Shown here: positions 1-9,321 of the stretch, piece by piece
Position numbering within the stretch: position 1 is the stretch's first letter
How the letters are laid out: each line of letters opens with the position of its first letter
From: Sphingopyxis panaciterrae
Lineage (GTDB): Bacteria > Pseudomonadota > Alphaproteobacteria > Sphingomonadales > Sphingomonadaceae
NCBI RefSeq assembly: GCF_011762125.1
Contig: NZ_JAASQN010000001.1
Span: 434,001 to 498,000, forward strand
DNA: 64,000 nt
Direction: 5' to 3'
Made by a program: the position numbers and the translations under genes
The notes under the pieces: model-generated
Databases searched by the model: none
Told to the model about the DNA's origin: nothing
The model's input: the letters and a program-made list of their open reading frames with translations, nothing else

Positions 1-1582
1 GGACCGCGACAAGCTGATCGCCAAGTGGCAGGCCGAGGGCGAGACCTTCAAGGCCGAATGGGCGGCCGAACTGCCTGCGGGCGAGGAACTGACCGTCTAT
101 CGCAGCGGCGGCCAAGAAGGGGTGGGGGGCTGGATGGACATGTGCCGCGGCCCGCACCTCGCATCGACCGGCAAGCTCGACCCCGCCGCGTTCAAGCTGA
201 CGCGCGTGTCGGGCGCCTATTGGCGCGGCGACCAGAAGAATGCGCAGCTTTCACGTATCTATGGCACCGGCTGGCTCAACAAGAAGCAGCTCGCCGAACA
301 TCTCGTCCGGCTGGAGGAGGCCGCGAAGCGCGACCATCGCAAGATCGGGCGCGAGATGGACCTGTTCCACCTGCAGGAAGAGGCGCACGGCAGCATCTTC
401 TGGCATCCCAAGGGCTATCGCATCTACCGCGAGCTCGAGGCCTATATGCGCCGCGCCATCGATGGTGCCGGCTATCAGGAGGTCAAGACCCCGCAGGTGA
501 TGGACGCCAAGCAGTGGGAGCAGTCGGGCCATTGGGGCAAATATCGCGAGAATATGTTCGTCATCCCCGACGAGGTGCCGAATATCGAGGACGAAGGCCC
601 GATCGTCTCCGACGGTGCCGAGTGGATGGCGTTGAAGCCGATGAACTGCCCCGCGCATGTCCTGATCTTCCGTCAGGGGATGAAGTCGTACCGCGACCTG
701 CCGCTGCGCATGGCCGAAATGGGCTGCTGCCACCGCAACGAGCCGCACGGCGCGCTCCACGGCATCATGCGCGTGCGCCAGTTCACGCAGGACGACGGCC
801 ATATCTTCTGCCGCGAGGACCAGATCGTCGAGGAAGTGCGCGCTTTCTGCCAACTCCTCGACCGCGTCTACCGCGAACTCGGGTTCGAGAAATATTCGGT
901 GAAGCTCGCGCTGCGCCCCGAAAAGCGTTTCGGCACCGAAGAGATGTGGGACAAGGCCGAGGCCGAACTGCGCGAAGCCGTCGCGCGCGCAGGGATGGCG
1001 AATGAGGATTATGGCTGGGAAGAATTGCCGGGCGAGGGCGCCTTTTATGCGCCCAAGCTCGAATTCCACCTGACCGACGCGATCGGCCGCACGTGGCAGT
1101 GCGGGACGATCCAGTCCGACCGCGTGATGCCCGAACGCCTCGATGCGTCATACATTGGTGAGGATGGCGAGCGCCACCGCCCGGTGATGCTCCATCGCGC
1201 GATTCTCGGCACGTACGAGCGCTTCATCGGCATCCTGATCGAGCATTTCGCCGGCCGCTTCCCGACCTGGCTCGCGCCGGTGCAGGCGGTCGTCGCGACG
1301 ATCGTGTCCGACGCCGATGCCTACGCCAAGGACGCGGTGGCACAGCTCACCGCGGCGGGCATTCGCGCCGAAAGCGACGTTCGCAACGAAAAGATCAACT
1401 ATAAGGTCCGCGAACACAGCCTCGCCAAGGTCCCTTACTTGCTCGTCGTCGGCAATCGCGAGGCCGAGGAAGGCACTGTGGCGATCCGCACGCTTGGCCA
1501 GGACGGCCAGCGCATCATGCCGCTCGCCGAAGCGATCGCGATGCTGAAGGGCGAGGCAACACCGCCCGACCTGCGCGATTGA
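1..1582 (+). CDS. thrS: Threonine--tRNA ligase, 3' part
   Basis: Charges tRNA-Thr with threonine in the cytosol. About 527 residues are present, frame starting at base 2; full enzymes are about 640-670 aa, so the N-terminal TGS region lies outside the window. Visible parts in order: the editing-domain tail (WMDMCRGPH), class II motif 1 region ([19 protein letters not shown]), the zinc-site cysteine context MNCPAHV, motif 2 ([12 protein letters not shown] followed by [10 protein letters not shown]), and the C-terminal anticodon-binding domain from about residue 425 ([20 protein letters not shown]). The stop overlaps the TTG start of the next gene by four bases, so the two are probably translationally coupled. 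Confidence 0.97.
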   Translation, partial: DRDKLIAKWQAEGETFKAEWAAELPAGEELTVYRSGGQEGVGGWMDMCRGPHLASTGKLDPAAFKLTRVSGAYWRGDQKNAQLSRIYGTGWLNKKQLAEHLVRLEEAAKRDHRKIGREMDLFHLQEEAHGSIFWHPKGYRIYRELEAYMRRAIDGAGYQEVKTPQVMDAKQWEQSGHWGKYRENMFVIPDEVPNIEDEGPIVSDGAEWMALKPMNCPAHVLIFRQGMKSYRDLPLRMAEMGCCHRNEPHGALHGIMRVRQFTQDDGHIFCREDQIVEEVRAFCQLLDRVYRELGFEKYSVKLALRPEKRFGTEEMWDKAEAELREAVARAGMANEDYGWEELPGEGAFYAPKLEFHLTDAIGRTWQCGTIQSDRVMPERLDASYIGEDGERHRPVMLHRAILGTYERFIGILIEHFAGRFPTWLAPVQAVVATIVSDADAYAKDAVAQLTAAGIRAESDVRNEKINYKVREHSLAKVPYLLVVGNREAEEGTVAIRTLGQDGQRIMPLAEAIAMLKGEATPPDLRD

Positions 1583-2436
1583 GCGGGAGGCCGAAGCGCC
1601 GCGGGCGGGTCTGGCTGATCGGCCTGCTGCTTTTCGCGCTGGCCATCGTCGGCAAGGGGCTGTGGAACGCGCGCGCCGAACCGATCGTCCGTACCGCGAC
1701 GATCGCGGTTGCCGGCTGGCCTGCGGATACACCGCCGATGCGCGTGCTGCTGATCTCCGACACCCATGTCGCGGGACCCGACATGCCGCCCGAGCGGCTG
1801 CGCGCTATCCTGCGCCGCTTGAACCGGCTGAAGCCCGACCTGATCCTGCTCGCCGGCGACTTCCACAGCGGCAAGAATGTCGCGACGCGGCATTATTCGG
1901 CGGCGGAGGTCACCGCACCCTTTGCCGAAGCGAAGGCGCGGCTCGGGGTCGTCGCGGTGCTCGGCAACCATGATTACTGGTTCCAGCCCGAACCGATCGC
2001 CAGGGGCATGCGCGCCGCCGGCGTGACAGTGCTCCGTAATGGCGCGGTTCGTCGCGGCCCATTGATCGTCGGCGGGGTCGATGACGAGGTGACGCGCCAC
2101 GACAATCTGAAGCGCACTTACGCGGCGATGGACAGGCTGGGCCCGGGCCCGCGCATCCTTGTCACGCACAGCCCCGACATCGTTCCCGAACTGCCCGCGC
2201 CGGTCGCGGCGGTCTTCGCGGGCCACACCCATTGCGGGCAGATCGCGCTGCCGGTCGTCGGCGCGCTCAGCTATGCCTCGCAATATGGCGACCGCTTCGC
2301 GTGCGGCGCAATGACTGACCATGGGCAAAGACTGTTCGTCGGGGCGGGGCTGGGAACGAGCATCCTGCCGCTCCGCTACGGCGTGCCGCCCGACGTCTGG
2401 CTCGTCACCCTCGGCCCGCCGGAAGCTGTGAAATGA
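1579..2436 (+). CDS. Membrane-anchored metallophosphoesterase (YkuE/YaeI-like)
   Basis: A 285-aa calcineurin-like phosphoesterase. One N-terminal hydrophobic segment (about residues 12-28, [14 protein letters not shown]) should anchor it with the catalytic domain outside. The metal-binding series is complete: ISDTHV, GDFHSG, GNHDYW, THSP and GHTHCGQ. Relatives include YaeI/YkuE, some of which act on lipid A or UDP-diacylglucosamine-type substrates; the substrate here is not known. The start is a TTG overlapping the thrS stop (TTGA), and the stop overlaps the next ATG (ATGA), so three genes form a tightly coupled run. Confidence 0.88.
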   Translation: MSGRPKRRGRVWLIGLLLFALAIVGKGLWNARAEPIVRTATIAVAGWPADTPPMRVLLISDTHVAGPDMPPERLRAILRRLNRLKPDLILLAGDFHSGKNVATRHYSAAEVTAPFAEAKARLGVVAVLGNHDYWFQPEPIARGMRAAGVTVLRNGAVRRGPLIVGGVDDEVTRHDNLKRTYAAMDRLGPGPRILVTHSPDIVPELPAPVAAVFAGHTHCGQIALPVVGALSYASQYGDRFACGAMTDHGQRLFVGAGLGTSILPLRYGVPPDVWLVTLGPPEAVK

Positions 2437-3191
2437 GCCTGCAGACGCTCGTCGGCCTCGCGCCGCTGACCGTCGCGGGCGCGGCGGCGATGACCTTTGG
2501 CGCTGCTTATGTGCGCGGGCTGACCGGTTTCGGCATGGCGATCATTCTCGTGCCGCTTTTGGGGCTGATCATGACCCCCGGCGAGGCGGTGGTGCTCGGT
2601 ATCTTGCTGCAACTGCTGATCGGACCGGTTGGAATCCGCATCATCCTGGCCGATGCCGACCGCGCGACGGCGCTGCCGATCGCACTGCTCGCGATGGCGA
2701 CGACGCCGATCGGCATGGTCGCGCTCCACGCGACGACGCCCGATCTGGCGCGGCTGCTGATCACCATCGTCGCGGTTGGCGCCTTTGTTGCGGTGCTGCT
2801 GCCGAAACAGGCCGCGGGACACCGGCCCGGCCGGGGCGCGGTTGCGGGCACGGGGATCGCATCGGGGATCCTCACCGGTTTTGCCGCGATGCCGGGGCCG
2901 CCGGTCGTGCCTTTCTACCTCCGTCGGCATCTGGAGCCGAAGGTCGCGCGCGCGTCGATGCTGCTGATCTTCTTCGGCACCGCCATCGCCGGCACGCTCG
3001 CGGCGCTGTGGGTCGGTATCGCGACACGGCGGCTGTTCCTGCTCGCGGTGATCCTGTTCGTGCCGATGTGGCTCGGCAATTATGTCGGCGCGCGCCATTT
3101 CGGCCGCGTGCCCCCGCACGTTTGGCAGGCGATGGTAGCGGTCGTGCTGGGCGTCGCCGCGGTGTCGGCGGTGGTCCGCCTGCTCAATTAG
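2433..3191 (+). CDS. Sulfite exporter TauE/SafE family permease
   Basis: A 252-aa integral membrane protein with roughly seven to eight hydrophobic segments. It has the family pattern of two repeated halves, each beginning with a glycine-rich helix (GLTGFGMAIILVPLLGL near the N-terminus; GILTGFAAMPGPPVVPFYL near residue 150). TauE/SafE proteins export sulfite, sulfoacetate or related small organic anions, but substrate cannot be assigned from sequence. It overlaps the phosphoesterase by ATGA and ends convergent with the ABC permease. Confidence 0.85.
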   Translation: MSLQTLVGLAPLTVAGAAAMTFGAAYVRGLTGFGMAIILVPLLGLIMTPGEAVVLGILLQLLIGPVGIRIILADADRATALPIALLAMATTPIGMVALHATTPDLARLLITIVAVGAFVAVLLPKQAAGHRPGRGAVAGTGIASGILTGFAAMPGPPVVPFYLRRHLEPKVARASMLLIFFGTAIAGTLAALWVGIATRRLFLLAVILFVPMWLGNYVGARHFGRVPPHVWQAMVAVVLGVAAVSAVVRLLN

Positions 3192-3224
3192 AGCACATCG
3201 TACGAAATCTGAATCAGTCCGTAT

Positions 3225-3298
3225 CCCCGAGCGAAGACGAGGGGCTCGTTCGAGCGAAGCGAGAAGCCGTGGCGTTGCCGCCTCGACTTCGCTCGGGG
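3225..3298. other. Inverted repeat between convergent genes
   Basis: CCCCGAGCGAAG (3225-3236) is the exact reverse complement of CTTCGCTCGGGG (3287-3298), with a 50-base loop holding further CGAGCGAAGC-type copies. It lies between two convergent genes and could act as a bidirectional transcript end, but no T-run follows either arm. Confidence 0.35.
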
Positions 3299-3326
3299 AG
3301 GCGGCGCCGATTAAAGGCTCGATACT

Positions 3327-5828
3327 CTAAAGACTGCGCAGCGCCTGCGCGGGCTTCGCCGACAGCAAAGGCCAGCTTCCCGCAATCCCGATCAGGAACG
3401 ACAGACCCGCGCCGCCGATCAAGGTCGCGCCGACGATCAGCGGATCGGGCGCGAAGGTAAAATCGAACAACTGCGTCACGACATACCACGCCCCCGCAAG
3501 CCCCAGCCCGAGCGCGAGCACGGCAAGAATCGACGCCAGCACCGCATATTCCAGCCCCTGTGCCCCCAATATCTGGCCGCGCGTCGCGCCGAGCAGCTTC
3601 AGGATGACGCTGTCATAGACGCGCCGCTCGCGGCTCGCGGCGATCGCGCCGATCAGCACCGCGATGCCGGCGAGGATCGCGATGCTCGCCGCCGCGGCGA
3701 TCGCCTGGCTCATCTGGGTCAGCAATGTCGTGACCTGCGACACCACGTCGCGCACCGCGATCAGCGATGCCGAGGGAAAGGCACGCGGGATGCTGCGCGC
3801 GAGTTCGCTTTCGGCTTTCTCCCCGACCGCGACGGTCGCGACCATATTGTGCGGCGCGGCGTCGAAGGTGCCGGGCGAGAAGACGAGCACATAGTTTAAT
3901 CCGAAATTATCCCACTGGACGGTGCGGAACGATGCGACCTTCGCCTGCACCTCGACCCCCAGCACATTGACCGACAGCGTGTCGCCGAGCCCCAGGCCCA
4001 GCGATGCCGCCACCTCCTGCTCGACGCTCACCAGCGGCGGGCCCTTGTAATCGGCCGGCCACCAGCTGCCGCCGACCAGCTCGCTGCCGTTCGGCAGCGC
4101 CGCGCTGTACGTCAGCCCGCGATCGCCGCGCAGCACCCACGCGCCCTCGGGCAGTTCGGCGAGTTCGTCGACGCGCTGGCCGGCAAATTCGGTGACGCTG
4201 CCGCGCAGCGCCGGGATCAGGTTGATCGCCGCCGCCGGTTCCGCGGCGGTCACCAGCGAACGGAAACGCCCAACCTCGCCGCGCGGCACGTCGAGGACGA
4301 AGAAGCTCGGCGCGCGCTGCGGCACCGTCCGCGCGATTTCGGCGGTGATGCTCGTCTGGATCGCTGCCAGCGTGACGAACAGCGTCAGCCCGAGCCCGAG
4401 CGCGACGACAAGCGCGCCGGTCGCGGCGCCGGGGCGGTGCAGGTTGGCCAGCGCGAGGCGCAGCAGGGGCCGGCGCGGGCGCGGCATGCGGCTCGCGGTG
4501 TGGCGGACGAGCCAGCCGAGCCCGACCAGCACGACGAGCAGGCCGACCGCCGCGCCGATGAAGCCAAGCGCGAACAAAGGCTCGCGCGCCGTCGCCACCG
4601 CCAACGCGACGATGGCGGCAAAGGCGGCGGCCACTGCGATCAACGTCCGCCGGTCGATCCGCCCAGCGCTGTCGACCGTCGCGCGATAGAGGCCGGCGGC
4701 GGGAATATGCCGCGTCGCGGCGAGCGGGGGCAGGGCAAAGGCGATCGCGATCAGCAGGCCATAGGCGGCGCTGACCGCCAGCGGCAGCGGATAGAGCGCG
4801 AAGCCCGGCCGCACCGGCAGCACGTCGCCCGCAACCCAGCCGATCGCCGCGGGCATCATTGCGCCGACGACCAGCCCGGCGGCGATCGAAACCGCCGCGA
4901 CCGCGAGGATCTGCAGGCCATAGATGCGCGCGACAGTGCCGCTGTCGGCGCCGAGCACCTTCAGTGTCGCCAGCCCCGGACGCTTGCCCGCCAGATAGCT
5001 CGCGACCCCGTTGCCGACCCCGATCCCGGCGATCACCAAGGCGGCGAGCCCGACGAGCGACAGGAATTGCCCCATGCGCTCGATGAAGCGCCGCGTGCCC
5101 GGTGCGCCGTTGCTGCGGTCGGTGATGTCCCAGCCCGCGTCGGGGAATTCGGCGGTCAGCGCCTTGCCGACCGCTTCGGGATTGGCGGCGCCGGGCAGGC
5201 GGACGCGATATTTGCTTTCGTACAGGCTGCCGGGCTGGATCAGCTGCGTCGCGGGCAGGTCGCCAAGGCCGATGATCGCGACGGGGCCGAGCGTGAAACC
5301 TTCGCCCAGCCGGTCGGGCTCGTCGGCGATGATGCCGTCGATCCGGAACGCCTTTTCGCCGAATTTCACCTGGCCGCCGACATCGAGGTCGAGCCGTGAC
5401 GCCAGGTCCTTGCCGATCCAGATCGCGCCCGGCGGCGGCGGACCGCGGCGCGCGCCGCTCTCCAGCCGCATCGTCCCATAGAGCGGATAGGCGCCGTCGA
5501 CCGCCTTCAATTCGGATAGCAGCGCGTCGCCGTCGGGATCATTCGCCATCGCGCGCAGCCGCACCGTCGCCGATGCGGTGCCGGCGCGGTGGAAACCCGC
5601 CATTTCTTCGCGCGTCGCCTGCCGCTGCGGCAGGCTGAATTGGACGTCGCCGCCAAGGATCGTCTGTCCGCGCACCTCGAGTTCGGAGGTGATGCCGCGC
5701 GTCAGGCTGCCGATCGCGGCGAGCGTCGCGACGCCGAGGAACAGGCAGACGGCGAGCAGGCGCAGGCCGCGGATCCGCGTCGCGAGATCGCGCCGCGCGA
5801 TCCGCCAGAGGGTGGCAAGGGGGAGCAT
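3327..5828 (-). CDS. FtsX-like ABC transporter permease (YbbP family)
   Basis: An 833-aa membrane protein: an N-terminal membrane helix (LLAVCLFLGVATLAAIG), a periplasmic domain to about residue 240, a first FtsX block (about 245-390), a second group of helices, another periplasmic domain, and a C-terminal FtsX block (about 700-830). This two-block plan matches YbbP-type permeases thought to move lipid-like molecules or detach lipoproteins. The ATG overlaps the ATPase stop (TGATG). An in-frame upstream ATG at 5882 would lie inside the ATPase gene and was rejected. In E. coli the ybbA-ybbP pair also lies beside tesA, as here. Confidence 0.9.
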   Translation of the reverse strand: MLPLATLWRIARRDLATRIRGLRLLAVCLFLGVATLAAIGSLTRGITSELEVRGQTILGGDVQFSLPQRQATREEMAGFHRAGTASATVRLRAMANDPDGDALLSELKAVDGAYPLYGTMRLESGARRGPPPPGAIWIGKDLASRLDLDVGGQVKFGEKAFRIDGIIADEPDRLGEGFTLGPVAIIGLGDLPATQLIQPGSLYESKYRVRLPGAANPEAVGKALTAEFPDAGWDITDRSNGAPGTRRFIERMGQFLSLVGLAALVIAGIGVGNGVASYLAGKRPGLATLKVLGADSGTVARIYGLQILAVAAVSIAAGLVVGAMMPAAIGWVAGDVLPVRPGFALYPLPLAVSAAYGLLIAIAFALPPLAATRHIPAAGLYRATVDSAGRIDRRTLIAVAAAFAAIVALAVATAREPLFALGFIGAAVGLLVVLVGLGWLVRHTASRMPRPRRPLLRLALANLHRPGAATGALVVALGLGLTLFVTLAAIQTSITAEIARTVPQRAPSFFVLDVPRGEVGRFRSLVTAAEPAAAINLIPALRGSVTEFAGQRVDELAELPEGAWVLRGDRGLTYSAALPNGSELVGGSWWPADYKGPPLVSVEQEVAASLGLGLGDTLSVNVLGVEVQAKVASFRTVQWDNFGLNYVLVFSPGTFDAAPHNMVATVAVGEKAESELARSIPRAFPSASLIAVRDVVSQVTTLLTQMSQAIAAAASIAILAGIAVLIGAIAASRERRVYDSVILKLLGATRGQILGAQGLEYAVLASILAVLALGLGLAGAWYVVTQLFDFTFAPDPLIVGATLIGGAGLSFLIGIAGSWPLLSAKPAQALRSL

Positions 5829-6517
5829 CAGGCTTGCCGTTCCTCGATCCGGCCGTCGTGCATCACGACGACGCGGTCGCAATGTTCGGCCAGTTCGGGA
5901 TCGTGCGTGATGATCAGCAAGGTTGCGCCGAGCGCCGTACGCCGCGCAAAGATCAGGTCGATGATCGCATGGCCCGTCGCGGTGTCGAGATTGCCCGTCG
6001 GCTCGTCGGCAAAGATGATCGCGGGCGAACTCGCCATCGCGCGCGCGATGGCGACGCGTTGCTGTTCGCCGCCCGACAGCTGCGCCGGATAATGCGTCAG
6101 CCGGTGGCCGAGTCCGACCGCTTCCAGTTCCGCCGCCGCGCGTCCGAACGGGTCGGCGATCCCCGCCAGTTCGAGCGGCACCGCGACATTTTCGAGCGCG
6201 GTCATCGTCGGCAGCAGGTGGAACGCTTGCAGCACGATGCCGACGCGCCCGCGCCGTGCGCGCGCCAGATCATCCTCGTCCATCGTCCCGAAATCGAGCC
6301 CCGCGACCTTGATCGTGCCGCCGCCGGCGCGTTCGAGCCCGGCGAGCACCGCCATCAGCGAGCTTTTGCCCGACCCCGACGGGCCGAGCAGCGCGACCGA
6401 CGTGCCCGCTTCGACTTCCAGGTCGACGCCGCGCAATATTTCGACCGGGGCCTTGTCGCTCCCCAAAGTCAGCGTCACATTATGGGCGGCAATCGCCAGG
6501 TCAGGCGCCAAGGCCAT
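5828..6517 (-). CDS. ABC transporter ATP-binding protein (YbbA/LolD-like)
   Basis: A 229-aa nucleotide-binding subunit for the adjacent permease. Walker A is GPSGSGKSS, Q-loop region is VLQAFHLLP, signature is LSGGEQQR, Walker B is AIIFADEP, and the switch histidine is in ITHD. It belongs to the MacB/LolD/YbbA class. The ATG at 6517 is used; a TTG at 6541, with AAGGG upstream, would add eight residues and is a reasonable alternative. The gene is divergent from the TesA-like esterase. Confidence 0.93.
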   Translation of the reverse strand: MALAPDLAIAAHNVTLTLGSDKAPVEILRGVDLEVEAGTSVALLGPSGSGKSSLMAVLAGLERAGGGTIKVAGLDFGTMDEDDLARARRGRVGIVLQAFHLLPTMTALENVAVPLELAGIADPFGRAAAELEAVGLGHRLTHYPAQLSGGEQQRVAIARAMASSPAIIFADEPTGNLDTATGHAIIDLIFARRTALGATLLIITHDPELAEHCDRVVVMHDGRIEERQA

Positions 6518-6558
6518 CTGGGGTCGGAGCGCGTCGGTCAAGGAAGGACCCTTTGGAA

Positions 6559-7272
6559 ATGAGAACGGCCGGATGGCGCTCTTACGCTTTATATGGCTCT
6601 GCCATCGCGCTTTGCCAACCGCTTGCCGCATGCGGTTCCGCCGATGCGCCCACCGCAGCGACGACCGATAGGGGCTCGGCAAAGGCGGCGCCTGCGATCC
6701 CCGCCGGCGCGCCGCTGATCATCACCTTCGGCGACAGCCTCTATGCGGGTTACCAGCTCGGCCCGAAGGAAGGCCTGGCGCCGCAGCTTCAGGCGGCGCT
6801 CGCCGCCGACGGCGTCGTCGCGCGCGTCCAGAGCGCGGGGGTGTCGGGCGACACGACCGCCGCCGGGCGGCAGCGGCTGACCTATGTGCTGGGCAATGCC
6901 AAGGCCAAGCCGGCGCTGGTGCTGCTTGGCCTCGGCGGCAACGACATGCTGCGCGGCATCGGCCCCGACCAGACGCGCGCCAACCTCGACGCGATGCTGG
7001 CCGAACTCCAGCGCCGCAAAATTCCGGTCCTCCTGACCGGCATGGTCGCGGCGCCCAATCTCGGCGCCGATTATGCCAAGGCTTTCAATTCCATCTATCC
7101 CGAACTTGCCGCCAAATATGATGCCAGCCTCTATCCCTTCATCCTCGACAATGTCGTGGGGAAGAAGGAACTGATGCTCGGCGACAATATCCACCCCAAT
7201 GCGGACGGGGTGAAGGTGGTGGTTGCCGGGCTGGCGCCGCTGGTCGAGGACGCGCTGCCGGACGCGGAATAA
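6559..7272 (+). CDS. tesA: TesA-like GDSL esterase/lysophospholipase, lipoprotein
   Basis: A 237-aa SGNH hydrolase acting on acyl esters or thioesters. Catalytic blocks are complete: FGDSL (Ser60), the oxyanion glycine in SAGVSGDT, GGND (Asn128), and GDNIHP (Asp209, His212). Unlike E. coli TesA it carries a lipobox-like end to the signal peptide (LAAC, Cys25), so it is probably a lipoprotein rather than a free periplasmic enzyme. ATG 6559 is chosen over TTG 6553 because AGGAAGGA sits ten bases upstream. It is divergent from the YbbA/YbbP-like genes. Confidence 0.87.
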   Translation: MRTAGWRSYALYGSAIALCQPLAACGSADAPTAATTDRGSAKAAPAIPAGAPLIITFGDSLYAGYQLGPKEGLAPQLQAALAADGVVARVQSAGVSGDTTAAGRQRLTYVLGNAKAKPALVLLGLGGNDMLRGIGPDQTRANLDAMLAELQRRKIPVLLTGMVAAPNLGADYAKAFNSIYPELAAKYDASLYPFILDNVVGKKELMLGDNIHPNADGVKVVVAGLAPLVEDALPDAE

Positions 7273-7300
7273 CGGCATCGATCGCAATAATGGTTGGTTT

Positions 7301-7945
7301 TTAGCCCAGCAGCTTCGCCGCTCGCGCCCGCCAGGTGGTCGCCAGCGCGTCCATCGCGGCAAGCACCCGTAACGCATCGGGCTCGCGTTTGCCGCCACCG
7401 GCGATCAGCAGCGCGAACACGCGCTCGACGCTCCATTCGGGCAGCGGCCGGTCGATCAGCGTCAGCCTGTCGCCCGCCGCAACCGCGCCTTCCTCGATCA
7501 CCCGGTAATACCAGCCGCTCCGCCGCGTCTGGACCACCGTCGCCGGCACGGTGGCGATCCCGAAACGGTGCCCGAGCTTCCAGCACGGCTGCCGTCCCTG
7601 GCTGATCTCGACCAATGCGCTCCCCAATCGAAAGCGGTCGCCGACACAGGCTTCGCTCTCGATCAGCCCGGCGGTCGAGATATTCTCGCCAAAGGCGCCC
7701 GCAGCGCCCAGCAATTCATGCTCGCCGAGCGCTTCACTCCACCAGCTATAATGGTCGCGCGGATAATGGTGGATCGCCTTGTCGGGGCCGCCATGCACGG
7801 TCAGGTCGGCCTGTTCATCGCCGCCGATGCCGAGGAAGCCGATGTGCCGCGCCCCGTCGACCGGCGCCTTGCCGATCGCGCTCGCCTCGCTCCCGCGGAA
7901 CGCCACCGCCTTGCCGGTCAGCACCGCGTCGATCGCATAGCTCAT
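7301..7945 (-). CDS. MOSC domain-containing protein
   Basis: A 214-aa protein of the YiiM/MOSC group, which handle molybdenum-cofactor-linked sulfur carriers. It shows the family features [26 protein letters not shown] near residue 40-65 (split here only for description) and the conserved cysteine in [11 protein letters not shown]. YiiM reduces N-hydroxylated compounds such as 6-N-hydroxylaminopurine; whether this copy does so is unknown. The start codon overlaps the stop of the upstream YnfA gene (ATGA). Confidence 0.85.
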   Translation of the reverse strand: MSYAIDAVLTGKAVAFRGSEASAIGKAPVDGARHIGFLGIGGDEQADLTVHGGPDKAIHHYPRDHYSWWSEALGEHELLGAAGAFGENISTAGLIESEACVGDRFRLGSALVEISQGRQPCWKLGHRFGIATVPATVVQTRRSGWYYRVIEEGAVAAGDRLTLIDRPLPEWSVERVFALLIAGGGKREPDALRVLAAMDALATTWRARAAKLLG

Positions 7946-8271
7946 AGGGCGGCGCCACGCGGCCCGAAGAGGATGATCGCCGCGCCGCCGAGGCAGACCG
8001 CGGCGCCGATCAGGTCCCAGCGGTCGGGCTTCGCGCCCTCGACCGCCCACAGCCAGACGAGCGCCGAGACGATGTAGACGCCGCCATAGGCCGCGTAAGT
8101 GCGTCCGGCATGATCCGATTCGACCAAGGTCAACAGCCAGGCGAACAGTGCCAGCGACGCCATGCCCGGGGCGATCCACCAGATGGATTTGCCCAGCCGC
8201 AGCCAGGCCCAGAAGGCAAAGCAGCCCGCGATTTCGGCGAGCGCGGCTCCGATATAGGCGAATGCGGTCAT
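7942..8271 (-). CDS. YnfA/UPF0060 family small membrane protein
   Basis: A 109-aa protein with four hydrophobic helices, the usual size for UPF0060/YnfA. The family motifs [17 protein letters not shown] and [17 protein letters not shown] are present. YnfA resembles small multidrug resistance transporters. ATG 8271 gives the family length; the longer frame to 8367 adds a charged, unlike stretch. It overlaps the MOSC gene by four bases. Confidence 0.9.
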   Translation of the reverse strand: MTAFAYIGAALAEIAGCFAFWAWLRLGKSIWWIAPGMASLALFAWLLTLVESDHAGRTYAAYGGVYIVSALVWLWAVEGAKPDRWDLIGAAVCLGGAAIILFGPRGAAL

Positions 8272-8402
8272 GCGCTCACCGTGGCGGCGCCGGCGCTGAA
8301 AGAAAAGCGGATTATCGGCGCGGAGCGGAAAGATGGGTGCAGACTGCGGGGAGGGCGGTGATGGCATGAGCGGGTTGTGGCCGGTAGTGCCCTCTCTTTT
8401 AT

Positions 8403-8520
8403 CGTCACCCCGGACTTGATCCGGGGCCCCGCTTGAAGTCCAAGACGGATTATGCGGTCAAAAAGCCGGATCCCGGATCAAGGCGGAAGAGCCACGGGTC
8501 TCATCCGCGGATGACGAAGG
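8403..8520. repeat. REP-like palindromic element, family A
   Basis: Begins GTCACCCCGGACTTGATCC and ends CCGCGGATGACGAAGG, with inner arms GGGGCCCCGCTTGA and GGATCCCGGATCAAGG. CCCCGGA/TCCGGGG forms a small internal hairpin. Related copies recur through the window. The rest of the 8272-8591 gap holds no gene I can support. Confidence 0.75.
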
Positions 8521-8591
8521 TGAGTGGAGCTCGTGGCAGTTTCCCACCCCCAATGCCGACATCCCGCCTCCCCATCGCTAGACCCCAAAAC

Positions 8592-8621
8592 AAAAAGGGG
8601 CGACCCGCAGGCCGCCCCTTT
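8592..8621 (-). terminator. Rho-independent terminator of the outer-membrane protein gene
   Basis: AAAGGGGC (8594-8601) pairs with GCCCCTTT (8614-8621). Read on the minus strand the hairpin is followed by TTTTTG, a good intrinsic terminator 26 bases past the stop codon. Confidence 0.8.
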
Positions 8622-8647
8622 CCGTTTCCCATCGCTGTTCCGAAAGA

Positions 8648-9106
8648 TCAGAAAGCGAAGCCGACGCCGGCAGCGAAGCTGTCGAAGTCGCTGAAGTTGC
8701 CGATGAACTGGTGGCGATATTCGACCTTGCCGTACAGGTTGTTGCCGAACTTGTGCTGGTAGCCGGCACCGATGTACGGGTCATCGATGTCGCTGAAGGT
8801 GTAACCACCGGCAGCATAGAGCTTGCCGGCATCGCCGAGCTTGGCGCCCAGGCGGCCACCGGCCGAAAACTGAACGTCGAAGCCGCTCTTCAGAACCTTG
8901 TCGCCTGCGACTTCCGCACCGGCGAAAGCGGTCGAACCGAGGTCGAAGTCGTAACCCGCGGCAACACCGAGCGTGGCGTCGTCGAGGCCGCTGCCGGTCA
9001 CATAACCGCCGCGCACTTCGACGCGGGCTTCGCCGCCTTCAGCGGCCATGGCGGGAACGGAGACGGCGGCCGAGAGGAGAGCGGCGGCAACTGCGAATTT
9101 CTTCAT
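8648..9106 (-). CDS. Small outer-membrane beta-barrel protein
   Basis: A 152-aa protein with a clear signal peptide (MKKFAVAAALLSAAVSVPAMA|A). The mature part alternates polar and hydrophobic residues with many Tyr/Gly turns (YAAGGYTFSDID, YGKVEYRHQF) and ends in phenylalanine (AAGVGFAF), as barrel proteins do. It looks like an opacity/OmpX-type eight-strand porin-like protein. ATG 9106 follows AAGGAAAA; an ATG at 9121 overlaps that ribosome site. Monocistronic with its own terminator. Confidence 0.8.
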   Translation of the reverse strand: MKKFAVAAALLSAAVSVPAMAAEGGEARVEVRGGYVTGSGLDDATLGVAAGYDFDLGSTAFAGAEVAGDKVLKSGFDVQFSAGGRLGAKLGDAGKLYAAGGYTFSDIDDPYIGAGYQHKFGNNLYGKVEYRHQFIGNFSDFDSFAAGVGFAF

Positions 9107-9269
9107 TTTATTTTCCTTCATTCTGGACAGGACCACGCCCTTTGGGTCGCGGCCCGCGCCCTAAATGGCGTTTTCGGCTGTCGCTTCAATGAACAGATCA
9201 TTCAGAATGTGACAATTTTCTTACCTGTGTTATTTTTACCACACGGTACAGAAAATCTCAGCCTTGACC

Positions 9270-9294
9270 CGCGGAAATCTATCGATTTTCCGCG
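9270..9294. other. Stem-loop between rlmN and the outer-membrane protein gene
   Basis: CGCGGAAA (9270-9277) and TTTCCGCG (9287-9294) form an exact stem with a nine-base loop, 28 bases past the rlmN stop. There is no T-run, so it may be a processing or weak termination site. Confidence 0.35.
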
Positions 9295-9321
9295 TAGGTG
9301 ACGCCGGGAAAAGGATGGGCT

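Noticed and set aside
4437..5399. 320-codon plus-strand frame rich in Arg/Gln/Asp
   Set aside because: Antisense to the FtsX-like permease, with no recognisable motif.
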